In this document: one piece after another, positions 8,755 to 17,378 of the stretch | Numbering within the stretch: the first letter of the stretch is position 1 | How the letters are laid out: each line of letters opens with the position of its first letter | Origin: Rhizobium sp. S152 | GTDB lineage: Bacteria; Pseudomonadota; Alphaproteobacteria; Rhizobiales; Rhizobiaceae | Direction: 5' to 3' | DNA length: 64,000 nucleotides | NCBI RefSeq assembly: GCF_030380735.1 | Contig: NZ_JAUDRZ010000029.1 | Location: 22,653-86,652 of the forward strand | The notes under the pieces: generated by a model | What the model was told of the DNA's origin: nothing | Database searches by the model: none | Seen by the model: the letters and a program-made list of their open reading frames with translations, nothing else | Program-made: the position numbers and the translations under genes

Positions 8755-9551
8755 TCTTGATGTCCTTGAAGGGTGGGTTTGCGAGGACCTGGGAAGAAGG
8801 CGTTGACCCGGCGCTGCAGGGCACGGAATTTGTCGCCGCGTGAGCGCAGCATGTGGTCCTCAAGCGGTGGAATGCCGGAGACGTGAACCAGCAGCCAATA
8901 CATCATCAGTGGCGCGAGCAACGACAGCCCGTTCCATATGGGCGCATCCCACGCAAATAGCGGCCAGCAACACCAGAAAAGCCATTCAAAGAAGTAGTTG
9001 GGATGGCGGGAGTACCGCCAGAACCCGATCTCACAGACTTCCTTTTTTGCCTCGGGCGTCTTGCGGAAGCGGGCGAGCTGTGCATCGGAGAGGGCTTCGC
9101 CGCCCAACGCGACCATGGCGAGGAGTGTGGCCAGACCATCGATGGGCCGGAGAAAGGGTTGGTCGTTGGCGGCGGCGAGATAGACGGCCAGGACGAGAAC
9201 GAACGCGGCGAATGCCTGTGTCTGCAGGAAGATGAACAGTCGCAAGGCCGCGCCGTCGCCCCACTCATCGATGAGCTTTGCATAACGAGGATCTTCGCCA
9301 CCGCATTTGGTGCGCGAGCCGATGAAGCTTGCGAGCCTTAGCGACCAAGCGCAGATCACGATCAAGAGGATAATCCGGCGGTCAAAGTCGCCGCCCCCGA
9401 GTATGGCCGCGACAACGCCTCCGATACCCACGGCCATCGACCATACTGTGTCGATCCATCCGCTTTGCCCGCTTGTCCGTTGAATCGCCCACGCGCCGGC
9501 CATGGCTACCGATAGCCATACAGCGATGAGAACTAGCGGCAAGATACTCAT
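8751..9551 (-). CDS. DUF1295 (steroid 5-alpha-reductase-like) membrane protein
   Basis: This 266-residue protein starts at the ATG at 9551 (MSILPLVLIAVWL), with GGACAGG eight bases upstream; the in-frame start at 9596 lacks a good site. It has about seven membrane segments and the family C-terminal block GFWRYSRHPNYFFEWLFWCC followed by SGIPPLEDHMLRSRGDKFRA. DUF1295 proteins belong to the fold of steroid 5-alpha reductases and isoprenylcysteine methyltransferases, acting on lipid substrates in the membrane. It is first in the operon with the CFA-like methyltransferase. Confidence 0.82.
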   Translation of the reverse strand: MSILPLVLIAVWLSVAMAGAWAIQRTSGQSGWIDTVWSMAVGIGGVVAAILGGGDFDRRIILLIVICAWSLRLASFIGSRTKCGGEDPRYAKLIDEWGDGAALRLFIFLQTQAFAAFVLVLAVYLAAANDQPFLRPIDGLATLLAMVALGGEALSDAQLARFRKTPEAKKEVCEIGFWRYSRHPNYFFEWLFWCCWPLFAWDAPIWNGLSLLAPLMMYWLLVHVSGIPPLEDHMLRSRGDKFRALQRRVNAFFPGPRKPTLQGHQE

Positions 9552-9704
9552 CAGCCTGTCCGTTTGTGTTGACGACTTGGTCTGTACGGACGGCAAGCAC
9601 CCTCGGTTTCATCCCGGCGGATATTTCTTTTCGAATCTAAGTCCCCGACGAAACTGTTCGCGGCGGGCGCGCGTATCGGTATCAAACGGGAGAAGGAACA
9701 GAGC

Positions 9705-10077
9705 ATGAGGAAGAAAATCGTAGCTGCGGTCACATCGACCCTGTGCGCAATCGGTCAGGCCCATGCCGCCGATATTGACGGTCAATGGGCGCGTGGAGAC
9801 GGCAATGCCAAGGTGAAGATCGCGCCATGTGGATCGGACATCTGCGCGACGAACACCTGGATCAAGCCAGGCACGCCCAATGAAAAAAGAAGGAGACCGG
9901 TTGGTCATGTCCATCACGCCTGGAGCAGACGGGGTCTACGTCGGCACCGCCTTCGATCCGCAGCGCGACATGACCTATAAGCTGTCGGTGACAGTCCAGG
10001 GAGACAAGATGACGACGAAGGGCTGCATCGTCGCTGGGCTCCTATGTAAGGGCATCGACTGGCCACGGATCAATTGA
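9705..10077 (+). pseudogene. DUF2147 secreted protein, frameshifted in an A-run
   Basis: The ATG at 9705 has GAGAAGGAACAG upstream and a signal peptide (MRKKIVAAVTSTLCAIGQAHA). The mature DUF2147 domain starts IDGQWARGDGNAKVKIAPCG and reads CATNTWIKPGTPNE before the frame breaks. From about 9890 the next frame continues the domain (GDRLVMSITPGADG, TAFDPQRDMTYKLSV, TTKGCIVAGLLCKGIDW). Five instead of six A residues in the run after AATG (about 9883-9889) would restore one 123-residue frame, so this is either a recent mutation or a sequencing indel. The domain is otherwise complete. Confidence 0.7.
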
Positions 10078-10222
10078 GGGTGGAGGTGGAGGTGGAGTGG
10101 TGAGCACGGCTGACCTGAAAAAGAGGGAAGCAACCCTCTGCGCAGACTACAAAACTTTAGTGATCGCTGAAAATCCTTATTAGCTGTTCGTTGTTAAAAT
10201 GGGGCATTGAGGAGATCATCCA

Positions 10223-10972
10223 ATGTTTCGAAGCCTTTGTATCACGTTCGGCTTGACGGTTTTTGCCACTTTGGGGCAAGCACATGCGGAAACACTTCGG
10301 ATTGCGACTGAAGGTGCTTACCCGCCGTTCAACTTCATCGAGGCCGGCGAGCTCAAAGGTTTCGACGTCGATATCGCCAAGGCGCTATGCGAAAAAATGG
10401 CCGTTGAATGCACGTTCCAGGCTGTGCCGTGGGACGATATCATCGGGGGCCTTGAAAGCGACCGGTACGATCTGATCGTGGCGAGCATGGCGTACACCAA
10501 AGAGCGTGCGGCGAGGATCGATTTCTCAGATCCCTATTACCGATCTCATTCCGTTCTCATTGGAAACGAAAAGTACCAGGATAGTTCACCGGAAGCGCTC
10601 GCTGGCGTTAGCATCGCCGCCGAGAGCGGTACGATCCAGGCGGATTATCTCAAAAAGGCCTACCCCAAAAGCGAAATCCTTCTTGCTGCAGACCAGCCCG
10701 CCGCACAGCGTCTTTTGATCGAGAAAAAGGCTGACCTTCTGATCGGCGACGCCATCGAACTTCTCACTTTCATGGAGACGCCCCAGGGATCGGCCTATAG
10801 CTATGTCGGTGACCCTATCTCTAGCGATTTCCTTCAAAGCTCGGCCCACATTACCGCTCATAAGGGTAATCAGGCTCTCATCGCCCGTGTGAACGCTGCG
10901 CTGAAAGAAATTAAGTTGAACGGTACGTACGACCGGATCAACGACGCCTACTTTCCGTTCAGCATTTATTGA
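10223..10972 (+). CDS. Amino-acid-type periplasmic binding protein (SBP_bac_3), no cognate transporter
   Basis: This 249-residue protein has a Sec signal (MFRSLCITFGLTVFATLGQAHA) and the Lys/Arg/Orn-binding protein fold. It begins TLRIATEGAYPPFNFIEAGE, then KGFDVDIAKALCEKM and PWDDIIGGLESDRYDLIVAS, with the ligand-site segment FSDPYYRS. GAGGAGAT lies upstream of the ATG at 10223. No amino-acid ABC permease or ATPase is adjacent; the next gene, a diguanylate cyclase, starts within ten bases of the stop. It may therefore serve as a ligand sensor for that enzyme, although use by a transporter encoded elsewhere is possible. Confidence 0.85.
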   Translation: MFRSLCITFGLTVFATLGQAHAETLRIATEGAYPPFNFIEAGELKGFDVDIAKALCEKMAVECTFQAVPWDDIIGGLESDRYDLIVASMAYTKERAARIDFSDPYYRSHSVLIGNEKYQDSSPEALAGVSIAAESGTIQADYLKKAYPKSEILLAADQPAAQRLLIEKKADLLIGDAIELLTFMETPQGSAYSYVGDPISSDFLQSSAHITAHKGNQALIARVNAALKEIKLNGTYDRINDAYFPFSIY

Positions 10973-10981
10973 GTGCTGACA

Positions 10982-12352
10982 ATGCAGAAGCTATGGTCCC
11001 AATGGAGATCGACTGGTCAAGTTTCGCTTAGGGCGGCCGGTCGCGCTTTGTTCGCTCTGGCAGCGATATACACCTGCGCGGCGGCTATCTTTACGGGTGT
11101 TCTGCTCTCGAAGATCGAAAGCGAAGCCAGGTTTACGCGCGAAACCCAGATTCCTCTTATCCTGTCGCAAACGCGAAACGCCGTTAAGGCGGAGAGGATG
11201 GCGTCTCTGGTGCGGGCAATCTATCTTGCTCGCGACAGACGACTTGAACGGCAGGTCCAGCTTCAAATCCAGGCGCTGGCACAGGGTTTCCCATTCGATG
11301 CCGGCGATCGGGTGGTTGCTGGATCCAAGCGTGTCGCTATTTTGGCAAAGGAGATCGCGGCGGCGCGGCAGCAAGCCCGCGACAGTGGAGTCCTGAACAC
11401 GACCGCTTTCACCTTCGAAGAGCGCGCGACCGCCGCCTATAGCGAGGCGATCAAGACGGTCGACGAGATGGGCAAGGAACTGAGCGGGGACGCGGCACTT
11501 TCCGCCGACAAACTCGCGGAGGAAATCCAGTCCGGGGCTGCCAGAACACGCTTTACGGTGATCCTCACACTGCTGATGCCGGGCCTGTTCTGCATCGTCC
11601 TACTGTGGTTGGCCCGCCGACATCTCGCCAAGCCTATTCTTTCTGCCATCGCCAATCTCAACCGAATAAACGACAACACGGCGACCATTGCACCTCGATC
11701 CCGCCCCATCCTGACGGAACTTGCGATGATCGCCGATGCGGTCCGCTCCTACGGCGAAACGGCCACGGAGCTTCGTCGGAAAAATGTTGTCTTGCAAGCT
11801 CTCGCTGAGGAAGATCCGCTGACAGGACTGGCAAACAGGAGGACGTTTGAAAACTTCTTGAAAGCCTCGCTTTCCGATGGCACCCGGCGCGGTGGAACTG
11901 CGGTTCTCATGATCGACCTCGACCACTTCAAGTCGATCAATGACCGGTATGGACATCAGGTTGGTGATCAGTGCCTCCAGAACTTGGCCCTCGTGCTGTT
12001 GTCGGTCGATGGATTGTCAAAATTCCTCGCCGCGCGATATGGAGGCGAGGAATTTGTGATTGTCTATAATGCGGAGAGCGAGGAGCAGGCGCTCCTGGAT
12101 GCAGCGTTCCTGTGCCGGCGCATAGAAGCCACCCGCATCCCGCTGGAAGGCGAGCAGTCAATGACGATGACGGCAAGTATCGGCGTGTCCTTTACGTCGA
12201 AGAACGATCCTGCCGAAATGGGTGAACTTATATCCCGCGCCGACAAGGCGCTCTACCTTGCGAAGAGCGGGGGGCGGAACCGGGTCGTATCTTATCACTC
12301 GGCTTATGCGAAAGGACATGTTTCGCGAGCAGGTGAAAAGACTGCCCGGTAG
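10982..12352 (+). CDS. Membrane-bound diguanylate cyclase (GGDEF)
   Basis: This protein of about 456 residues has two membrane helices (residues ~18-42 and ~190-212) flanking a ~150-residue periplasmic, mostly helical domain. A HAMP-like linker follows, then a GGDEF domain (~280-440). The GGDEF domain has DPLTGLANRR, MIDLDHFKSINDRYGHQVGD and the active-site loop RYGGEEF, so it should make c-di-GMP. The product-inhibition RxxD motif expected a few residues before GGEEF is replaced by SKFL, so feedback control is probably absent. The start is uncertain: GTG at 10973 directly follows the upstream stop, while ATG at 10982 has a weak GAGTG. Tight spacing implies cotranscription with the binding protein. 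Confidence 0.85.
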   Translation: MQKLWSQWRSTGQVSLRAAGRALFALAAIYTCAAAIFTGVLLSKIESEARFTRETQIPLILSQTRNAVKAERMASLVRAIYLARDRRLERQVQLQIQALAQGFPFDAGDRVVAGSKRVAILAKEIAAARQQARDSGVLNTTAFTFEERATAAYSEAIKTVDEMGKELSGDAALSADKLAEEIQSGAARTRFTVILTLLMPGLFCIVLLWLARRHLAKPILSAIANLNRINDNTATIAPRSRPILTELAMIADAVRSYGETATELRRKNVVLQALAEEDPLTGLANRRTFENFLKASLSDGTRRGGTAVLMIDLDHFKSINDRYGHQVGDQCLQNLALVLLSVDGLSKFLAARYGGEEFVIVYNAESEEQALLDAAFLCRRIEATRIPLEGEQSMTMTASIGVSFTSKNDPAEMGELISRADKALYLAKSGGRNRVVSYHSAYAKGHVSRAGEKTAR

Positions 12353-12417
12353 CGATCCGTATGGCAATTCTTGGTTTTGAACGGGCTCCAATCAGCAAGT
12401 GAAATCAAAGACGAATT

Positions 12418-12600
12418 ATGGATTGGAGAGACGAACGACTCTTGGTAATCGATGCTGGCAAAGGCATCGGCACGGCAACGTCACTCATGCTGGCTGGTAG
12501 GGAAGCTGTGGTCATAGGGCTTAGACGCTCATTGGCAGACCTCGATGCACTCAGACAGGAGATTGGCCCGGACGATGAAGGCGCGGCTTCAGCTCCACTC
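12418..12600 (+). pseudogene. Short-chain dehydrogenase N-terminal fragment
   Basis: About 55 residues resemble an SDR Rossmann start: LLVIDAGKGIGTATSLMLAGR, with the glycine motif GKGIG, followed by ADLDALRQEIG. The frame then turns into unrelated low-similarity sequence and stops at 12681. Catalytic Tyr/Lys regions are missing, so this is at most a relic. Confidence 0.35.
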
Positions 12601-12763
12601 CGTGTGCGCCGCAGGACATTCCTGTGCTGGCGCGAGTTTCATGCTTTCGAGAGCAAAAGCATTCCTTACGGATCGAGCTAGCTGTCGGGCTTAGCTCTGT
12701 TCCTGAAAAACATTATTCTTTCGACGCGCGTCTCTGACAGCACCTTGTGTGCCGGTGTCTGAA

Positions 12764-14731
12764 TTAAGCCTTCTTCCGCATCATGAACATCAGGAACGGA
12801 GCGCCGATCATAGCTGAAACCAGGCCGGCAGGGATCTGATATGGAGATACGATCGTCCGTCCCAGGAAATCGGCGGTTACCATCAAGGCCCCGCCGATCA
12901 GCGCGGCCCCGACCATTTGCGGCAGAGCCCGCGTCAGGCCGGCCTCTCGCGCCAGATGCGGTCCCATCAGGCCGACGAAGGAGAGGGGGCCCACGGTGAG
13001 TGTTGCGGCGCCCGTCAGCAGACCCGCCAGCGCGAACAGAATCAATCTCGATCTTGCCAAGGATATGCCGACAGCCGCCGAGGGTGACGGCCCAAGTGGA
13101 AGAATATCCAGCCAACGCCGCGTGGCAAAGGCGAGGGCTATAAACACGACGCCGAGGCCTGCTTCGGCCAGCGCGGTCGGCCCGTCGACAAGATAGGTCG
13201 AGCCGCTCATCCAGCGCATGAGCAATGCCGCCCTTGGATCTCCCGTCGAACTCAGGACGCCGACGACAGCATCTACCATCGCGCTTAGAGCGATGCCGGC
13301 AAGCAGAACGCGCTCCGGTGAAAAGCCGGACCGCCGGGAACTCAGGAAAATGATCGCAAGCACGGCAATCGAACCCGTGACGGCGAAGGTGAACTGGCCA
13401 AACAGACCTGGCGCAATCGCAAACAGGCCGATGGCGACGCCGAAGGTTGCGCCGGCGCTGATGCCCAGCACCTCTGGGCTCGACATTTCATTGCCGGTCA
13501 GCCGCTGCAGGATCGAACCGGCGACAGCAAGCATGGCTCCTGAGGCAAGGGCGGCCAGAACCTTGGGCAGGCGAATAGCGAGCATGTCCGAAGCGAGATC
13601 GCCGGACAGCATCGAGAGGCTGCCGTCGATGCCGCGTCCAACCAGAATGCTGATGCCAAGGACCACGCAAAGTCCGATGGCGGCCAAGCCGATCGATGCA
13701 GTCGCGCCGAACGGGGGCGGCTTTGTCCACACGAACGATTGCTGAATACGGTGACGGATCTTCAATCGTGGCAGCAACGCCAGCAGAAGCGGTGAGCCGA
13801 AGATTGCCGTCACCGCACCGGTAGGAAGAAAGTCGCCAAGTCCGCCGGCGACCAATTGCAAAACGGCGTCGGCGCAGAACAGGAGGCTTGCGCCTATCAG
13901 CGGAGACCAGAAGATCAATTGGCTGGGGCGTCGCGCCCCCGCCAGCCGCGAAATCGTCGGCGCGACCAGGCCGATGAAACTGATAACCCCTATGGCGCTC
14001 GTGACGAATGCGGCAAGGGCCACGGCGCAGGCTATGGCGATGAAACGCAACCGGCCCACTCTGATGCCAAGCGCCGACGAACTGTTGTCGCCGAGATCGA
14101 GGATCGAGAGCGGTCTGACGATCAGGGCGCAAACGACCGCAACCGCCGCCGTTTTCCACAGCAAGGACAAAGGAATGGCCCAGCTCTGCTGCGACAGCGA
14201 ACCGCTTCCCCAAATGAACAGGCTCGCGAGATAACGCTGGTTCAGATAGGTTAGGATCGCGGCGAGGCCGCCGCACCACAGGCTGAGCACCAGCCCCGAC
14301 AGCACGAGAGAATAGGGCGAAAAGCCGCGCCGCGCGCCGAGGCCGACAACGATGAGTGCGGCGATTGCGCTTCCCGCCAGCGCGACGAGATCGCGGCTCG
14401 TTCCAAGCAAGTCCGGGATAAATAGCGACGCAACGACCAGAGCGAGGTTTGCGCCCGCCGACACACCGAGCGTCGTCGGGTCCGCAAGCGGATTGCGCAG
14501 GACCTGCTGGAACAGAGCGCCAGCCAGCGCAAGCGCCGCCCCCACCAGCATCGCTGTCGCCAGACGGGGGAGCGTCGCGTAATAGAGCACCAGCCGGCTC
14601 GCGTTATAGCTCGCCTCGGGCGCCGCCGACAGTGACGGCGCCACAAGCGCCAGGGATGCGCAGGCACCGGCAACAAGAAACAGGGCGACGACGAGCACAG
14701 GCCCGTAGATTTCTCGACGAGAGATGGTCAT
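12764..14731 (-). CDS. fhuB: Ferric-hydroxamate ABC transporter permease FhuB (double-length)
   Basis: This 655-residue permease is the tandem duplication typical of FhuB (about 660 aa in E. coli), rather than the ~330-residue single permease of other siderophore systems. Both halves carry the FecCD-family motifs: half 1 has LVGAALALAGALFQQVLRNPLADPT-type sequence (residues ~60-85) and half 2 has ASGAMLAVAGSILQRLTGNE. Each half is followed by a GISAGA/GVSAGA loop and a SFIGLVAP/SFVGLMGP ATPase-contact loop. About 18-20 membrane segments are expected. The start overlaps fhuD by four bases. It would carry Fe-hydroxamate across the inner membrane with FhuC. Confidence 0.93.
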   Translation of the reverse strand: MTISRREIYGPVLVVALFLVAGACASLALVAPSLSAAPEASYNASRLVLYYATLPRLATAMLVGAALALAGALFQQVLRNPLADPTTLGVSAGANLALVVASLFIPDLLGTSRDLVALAGSAIAALIVVGLGARRGFSPYSLVLSGLVLSLWCGGLAAILTYLNQRYLASLFIWGSGSLSQQSWAIPLSLLWKTAAVAVVCALIVRPLSILDLGDNSSSALGIRVGRLRFIAIACAVALAAFVTSAIGVISFIGLVAPTISRLAGARRPSQLIFWSPLIGASLLFCADAVLQLVAGGLGDFLPTGAVTAIFGSPLLLALLPRLKIRHRIQQSFVWTKPPPFGATASIGLAAIGLCVVLGISILVGRGIDGSLSMLSGDLASDMLAIRLPKVLAALASGAMLAVAGSILQRLTGNEMSSPEVLGISAGATFGVAIGLFAIAPGLFGQFTFAVTGSIAVLAIIFLSSRRSGFSPERVLLAGIALSAMVDAVVGVLSSTGDPRAALLMRWMSGSTYLVDGPTALAEAGLGVVFIALAFATRRWLDILPLGPSPSAAVGISLARSRLILFALAGLLTGAATLTVGPLSFVGLMGPHLAREAGLTRALPQMVGAALIGGALMVTADFLGRTIVSPYQIPAGLVSAMIGAPFLMFMMRKKA

Positions 14732-15630
14732 GCCTCGCGCTCCAGGAGGTCGGTCAGGAGGCCCGCAAATCGTACCGCCTCGTTGACCATTCCGAACATC
14801 AGCGCGGCGGGCAGGATCGACAGATGGCCGGGACGGAAAAATGGAAGCCTGTTCCAGAGAGGGCTGTCGGCAAGTTTTGGAAGAACATCCGGTGGAACGG
14901 GATCGAACGCCACCAGGCGAGCGTTCTGGTCTTCTATCTTGGCGAGATCTTCAATGCCGATGGTTTCGAAGCCCCAGAAATTTGATTGCCGCGTCCAGGC
15001 GTTGCGGACGCCAATGCGTTCGAAGACGTTGTGAAACAAGCCTGGGCTCGAATAGATGCGGAGGTGGCGCGCATCCATGAAGTTGACCAGTGCGATGGAC
15101 GGCAGGTCTTTCCCCGCGAGACGCGCGCGGCAATGGTCGAAGAAAGCTTCGGATCGCGAAAGGAACGCCTCGGCCTCTTTCTCTCGCACGATCTCCACCG
15201 ACAGCTTGCGTGTCGCGGCGATCGCCGATTGCAGAACAGGTCCGCTGTCGGGCGTGAATATCGCCAATCGGATAATCTTCCCATAAGGCTTTAGCCTTGG
15301 GGTCAACTCGTCGAGATAAGGCGTCGTCAAGATAATGTCGGGTTTCAACTGCAGCAGGATCTCGAGGTTCACCTCGAATGCGCTGCCAACATCGACGACG
15401 GAATCCGGCATTTCCGGCTCAACCACCCAACGGCCCCAGTCGGCGAGATCGGAAATGCCGACAGGCTGAAGACCAAGCGAAAGAAGGGTGGATGACAAAC
15501 CATAATCCAGGCTGACGATCCTTTGACCAGCCGTTTCGGCCAATAGCGGCGTGGGGGAAACCGCCATCGCCGCGGCATATTGCAAAACTGCCCTTCGCGA
15601 CACGAGCATCGAACCAGACCTAGCAGACAT
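14728..15630 (-). CDS. fhuD: Ferric-siderophore periplasmic binding protein FhuD
   Basis: This 300-residue class III binding protein has a Tat-like signal (VSRRAVLQYAAAMAVSP). The mature protein begins QRIVSLDYGLSSTLLSLGLQPVG, a FhuD/BtuF-type opening, and continues with LEILLQLKPDIILTTPYLDE. It receives the iron-hydroxamate from the TonB receptor and delivers it to FhuB. The ATG at 15630 overlaps the end of fhuC; an ATG at 15609 is an alternative. Use of Tat would be unusual for E. coli FhuD but is common in this family among rhizobia. Confidence 0.9.
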   Translation of the reverse strand: MSARSGSMLVSRRAVLQYAAAMAVSPTPLLAETAGQRIVSLDYGLSSTLLSLGLQPVGISDLADWGRWVVEPEMPDSVVDVGSAFEVNLEILLQLKPDIILTTPYLDELTPRLKPYGKIIRLAIFTPDSGPVLQSAIAATRKLSVEIVREKEAEAFLSRSEAFFDHCRARLAGKDLPSIALVNFMDARHLRIYSSPGLFHNVFERIGVRNAWTRQSNFWGFETIGIEDLAKIEDQNARLVAFDPVPPDVLPKLADSPLWNRLPFFRPGHLSILPAALMFGMVNEAVRFAGLLTDLLEREA

Positions 15631-16432
15631 AGGCGAGAGGGTGGTTCAGGTTGGGCGCCGAGATAACGTTCATGTCGATCCCATAGATATCGTGCAGCCT
15701 CTCGGGCACGAGTATTGTGGCCGGGGTACCGCTGGCAACGACCTTGCCGCGACTCAGCGCATGGATCCGGTCGCAGAAGCGCGCCGCCATGTTGACATCG
15801 TGGAGAACGATCACGACACTCCGGCCGCCTTGGTGCGCCAGCTGTCGGACGAGCGAGAGCACTTCGATCTGATGGGCGACATCCAGTGCCGCCGTCGGTT
15901 CGTCGAGCAGCAGGCAGCGTGCATCCTGAGCGATCAACATCGCGATCCAGGCCCGCTGTCGCTCCCCGCCGGATAGTGTGCCGACGACGCGATCGGCAAA
16001 CGGCTCTATATGCGTGGCCGCGAGCGCTGCATCGACCTTTTCCCTGTCGATCTTGGAAAAGCGGCCAAGAGCGCCGTGCCACGGATAGCGTCCATAGCCG
16101 ACAAGCTCGCGGATCGTCATCTCGGAGCCGGCGCTCAAATCCTGCGGCATGTAGGCAACGGCTCGCGCGAAGTCGCGGTCGCCGTAGTGCTTCAGTTCGC
16201 GGCCGCCACAGGCAACAGTCCCCGACGTCGGGGAAAGCTGCCGGGCGAGGATCTTCAAAAGGCTGGATTTGCCTGATCCGTTGTGGCCCACCAAGGCGAC
16301 CACTTCGCCTGCTGGAAAATCCAGACTGACATCGGACAGGATCGTGTTGCCCTCGATAGAAAGCCCGAGACTTCCGACTTCAAAGGCATTCGTCGCTTCG
16401 GGCATATGTTGCACGGGCGTAGGCGAGGTCAC
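15620..16432 (-). CDS. fhuC: Ferric-siderophore ABC transporter ATPase FhuC
   Basis: This 270-residue ATPase has Walker A GHNGSGKSSLLK, a Q-loop near AYMPQDL, the signature LSGGERQRAWIAM, Walker B RCLLLDEPTAALD and the switch His in VIVLHDVNMAA. It couples ATP hydrolysis to FhuB. Its ATG overlaps the esterase stop by four bases and its end overlaps fhuD, so it is in one operon. Confidence 0.93.
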   Translation of the reverse strand: MTSPTPVQHMPEATNAFEVGSLGLSIEGNTILSDVSLDFPAGEVVALVGHNGSGKSSLLKILARQLSPTSGTVACGGRELKHYGDRDFARAVAYMPQDLSAGSEMTIRELVGYGRYPWHGALGRFSKIDREKVDAALAATHIEPFADRVVGTLSGGERQRAWIAMLIAQDARCLLLDEPTAALDVAHQIEVLSLVRQLAHQGGRSVVIVLHDVNMAARFCDRIHALSRGKVVASGTPATILVPERLHDIYGIDMNVISAPNLNHPLAYVC

Positions 16433-17349
16433 GGCTTTTCCTTCCGGATATTAACTTTGCTTGTCGTTTGGTCGGTTACCGTCATCGGCGGCGCGTGTTC
16501 GAATGCGACCCCTACGGCGCGATTGACCGCTGGCCCAAGCACCGACATGTGCGTCTGTCCCACGAAGAGCTCGAATTGCGTGCGGATTCCCGTTGCGGGG
16601 CCGCCCAGCCGATCCGCCATTTCGCGCGCCAATGATACCGTGCGTTCGACCTTCCTTTTCTCGCTGCGAGATGCGGCGTCGTCGCTGCGGTACTGGAAAG
16701 GAGCAAGCTCATCGCCCTCATATTCGCCGGCCGACAAATACAAGAAGACATCAGGCCCGGAAACCGGCTGCCGGCCTGCCTCGTTGTTCAGGATTTCGCT
16801 TGCCTCCCAGTAGATCGTCGGGCTCGCGGCAATCCACCTGGCGAAAAGCCATGGGCGTTCAAAGAGAGCGTAAAGCGCGAAAAGCCCACCAAAAGAGTGC
16901 CCGAAAAGCGACCGGCGTGTCGGATCGATGCGCGTCATCGCGTCGAGTTTGGGAAGAAGCCGGTGCTCGATAAAGTCGAGGAGTTGGCCGCTCCCGCCGA
17001 TGCGAACCGGAGGCCCGCCCTCGACATAGGGTGGATAGGACTTGATCGGCGGAGGGCCGAGATCCCAGGCTCGGCGAAACGCATCATAGGGTTCGTTGGT
17101 GGGGTAGCCGATCGCGGCAATCACGCCCCAATCGACGTTGGTCCCGGTCGGATAAGGCGCCTGCGTCACTATGCTGGCAACTGCGAAAGGGAAGGTCGCG
17201 TTGCCGTCGGTCGTGACCAGAAGAGGCCAGCCGTCCGCGGGCGGCTCTCCTTTTGGCACGAACAGGAAAATCCGGTAGGGATTGCCGCCGTCCATGGGTT
17301 CCAGGTCGAAATGAACCGTTCCAGGCAAGGTGTACACTTGTTCAGTCAT
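16429..17349 (-). CDS. Siderophore-esterase-like alpha/beta hydrolase
   Basis: This protein of about 306 residues belongs to the esterase-D/Fes/IroE family (PF00756). The nucleophile motif is GHSFGG (Ser near residue 155) and a late His occurs in FVGQTHMSVLGPAVNRA. There is no signal peptide, so it should act in the cytoplasm on imported ferri-siderophore. GGGCGGA precedes two close ATGs (17355 and 17349). It lies between the TonB receptor and fhuC and overlaps fhuC by four bases. Fes and IroE open ester-linked siderophores to free iron. Paired with a hydroxamate transporter, an ester-containing hydroxamate such as vicibactin is a plausible substrate; this is inference. Confidence 0.82.
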   Translation of the reverse strand: MTEQVYTLPGTVHFDLEPMDGGNPYRIFLFVPKGEPPADGWPLLVTTDGNATFPFAVASIVTQAPYPTGTNVDWGVIAAIGYPTNEPYDAFRRAWDLGPPPIKSYPPYVEGGPPVRIGGSGQLLDFIEHRLLPKLDAMTRIDPTRRSLFGHSFGGLFALYALFERPWLFARWIAASPTIYWEASEILNNEAGRQPVSGPDVFLYLSAGEYEGDELAPFQYRSDDAASRSEKRKVERTVSLAREMADRLGGPATGIRTQFELFVGQTHMSVLGPAVNRAVGVAFEHAPPMTVTDQTTSKVNIRKEKP

Positions 17350-17378
17350 GTTCATTCCGCCCGTCGTCACACGGCTCG

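Noticed and set aside
10081..10110. GGTGGA-type short repeats after the DUF2147 gene
   Set aside because: Only a few short purine-rich copies; no structure or function can be argued.
12418..12681. Full small SDR gene
   Set aside because: Only the first ~55 codons look like an SDR; the rest is unrelated, so it is listed as a fragment instead.
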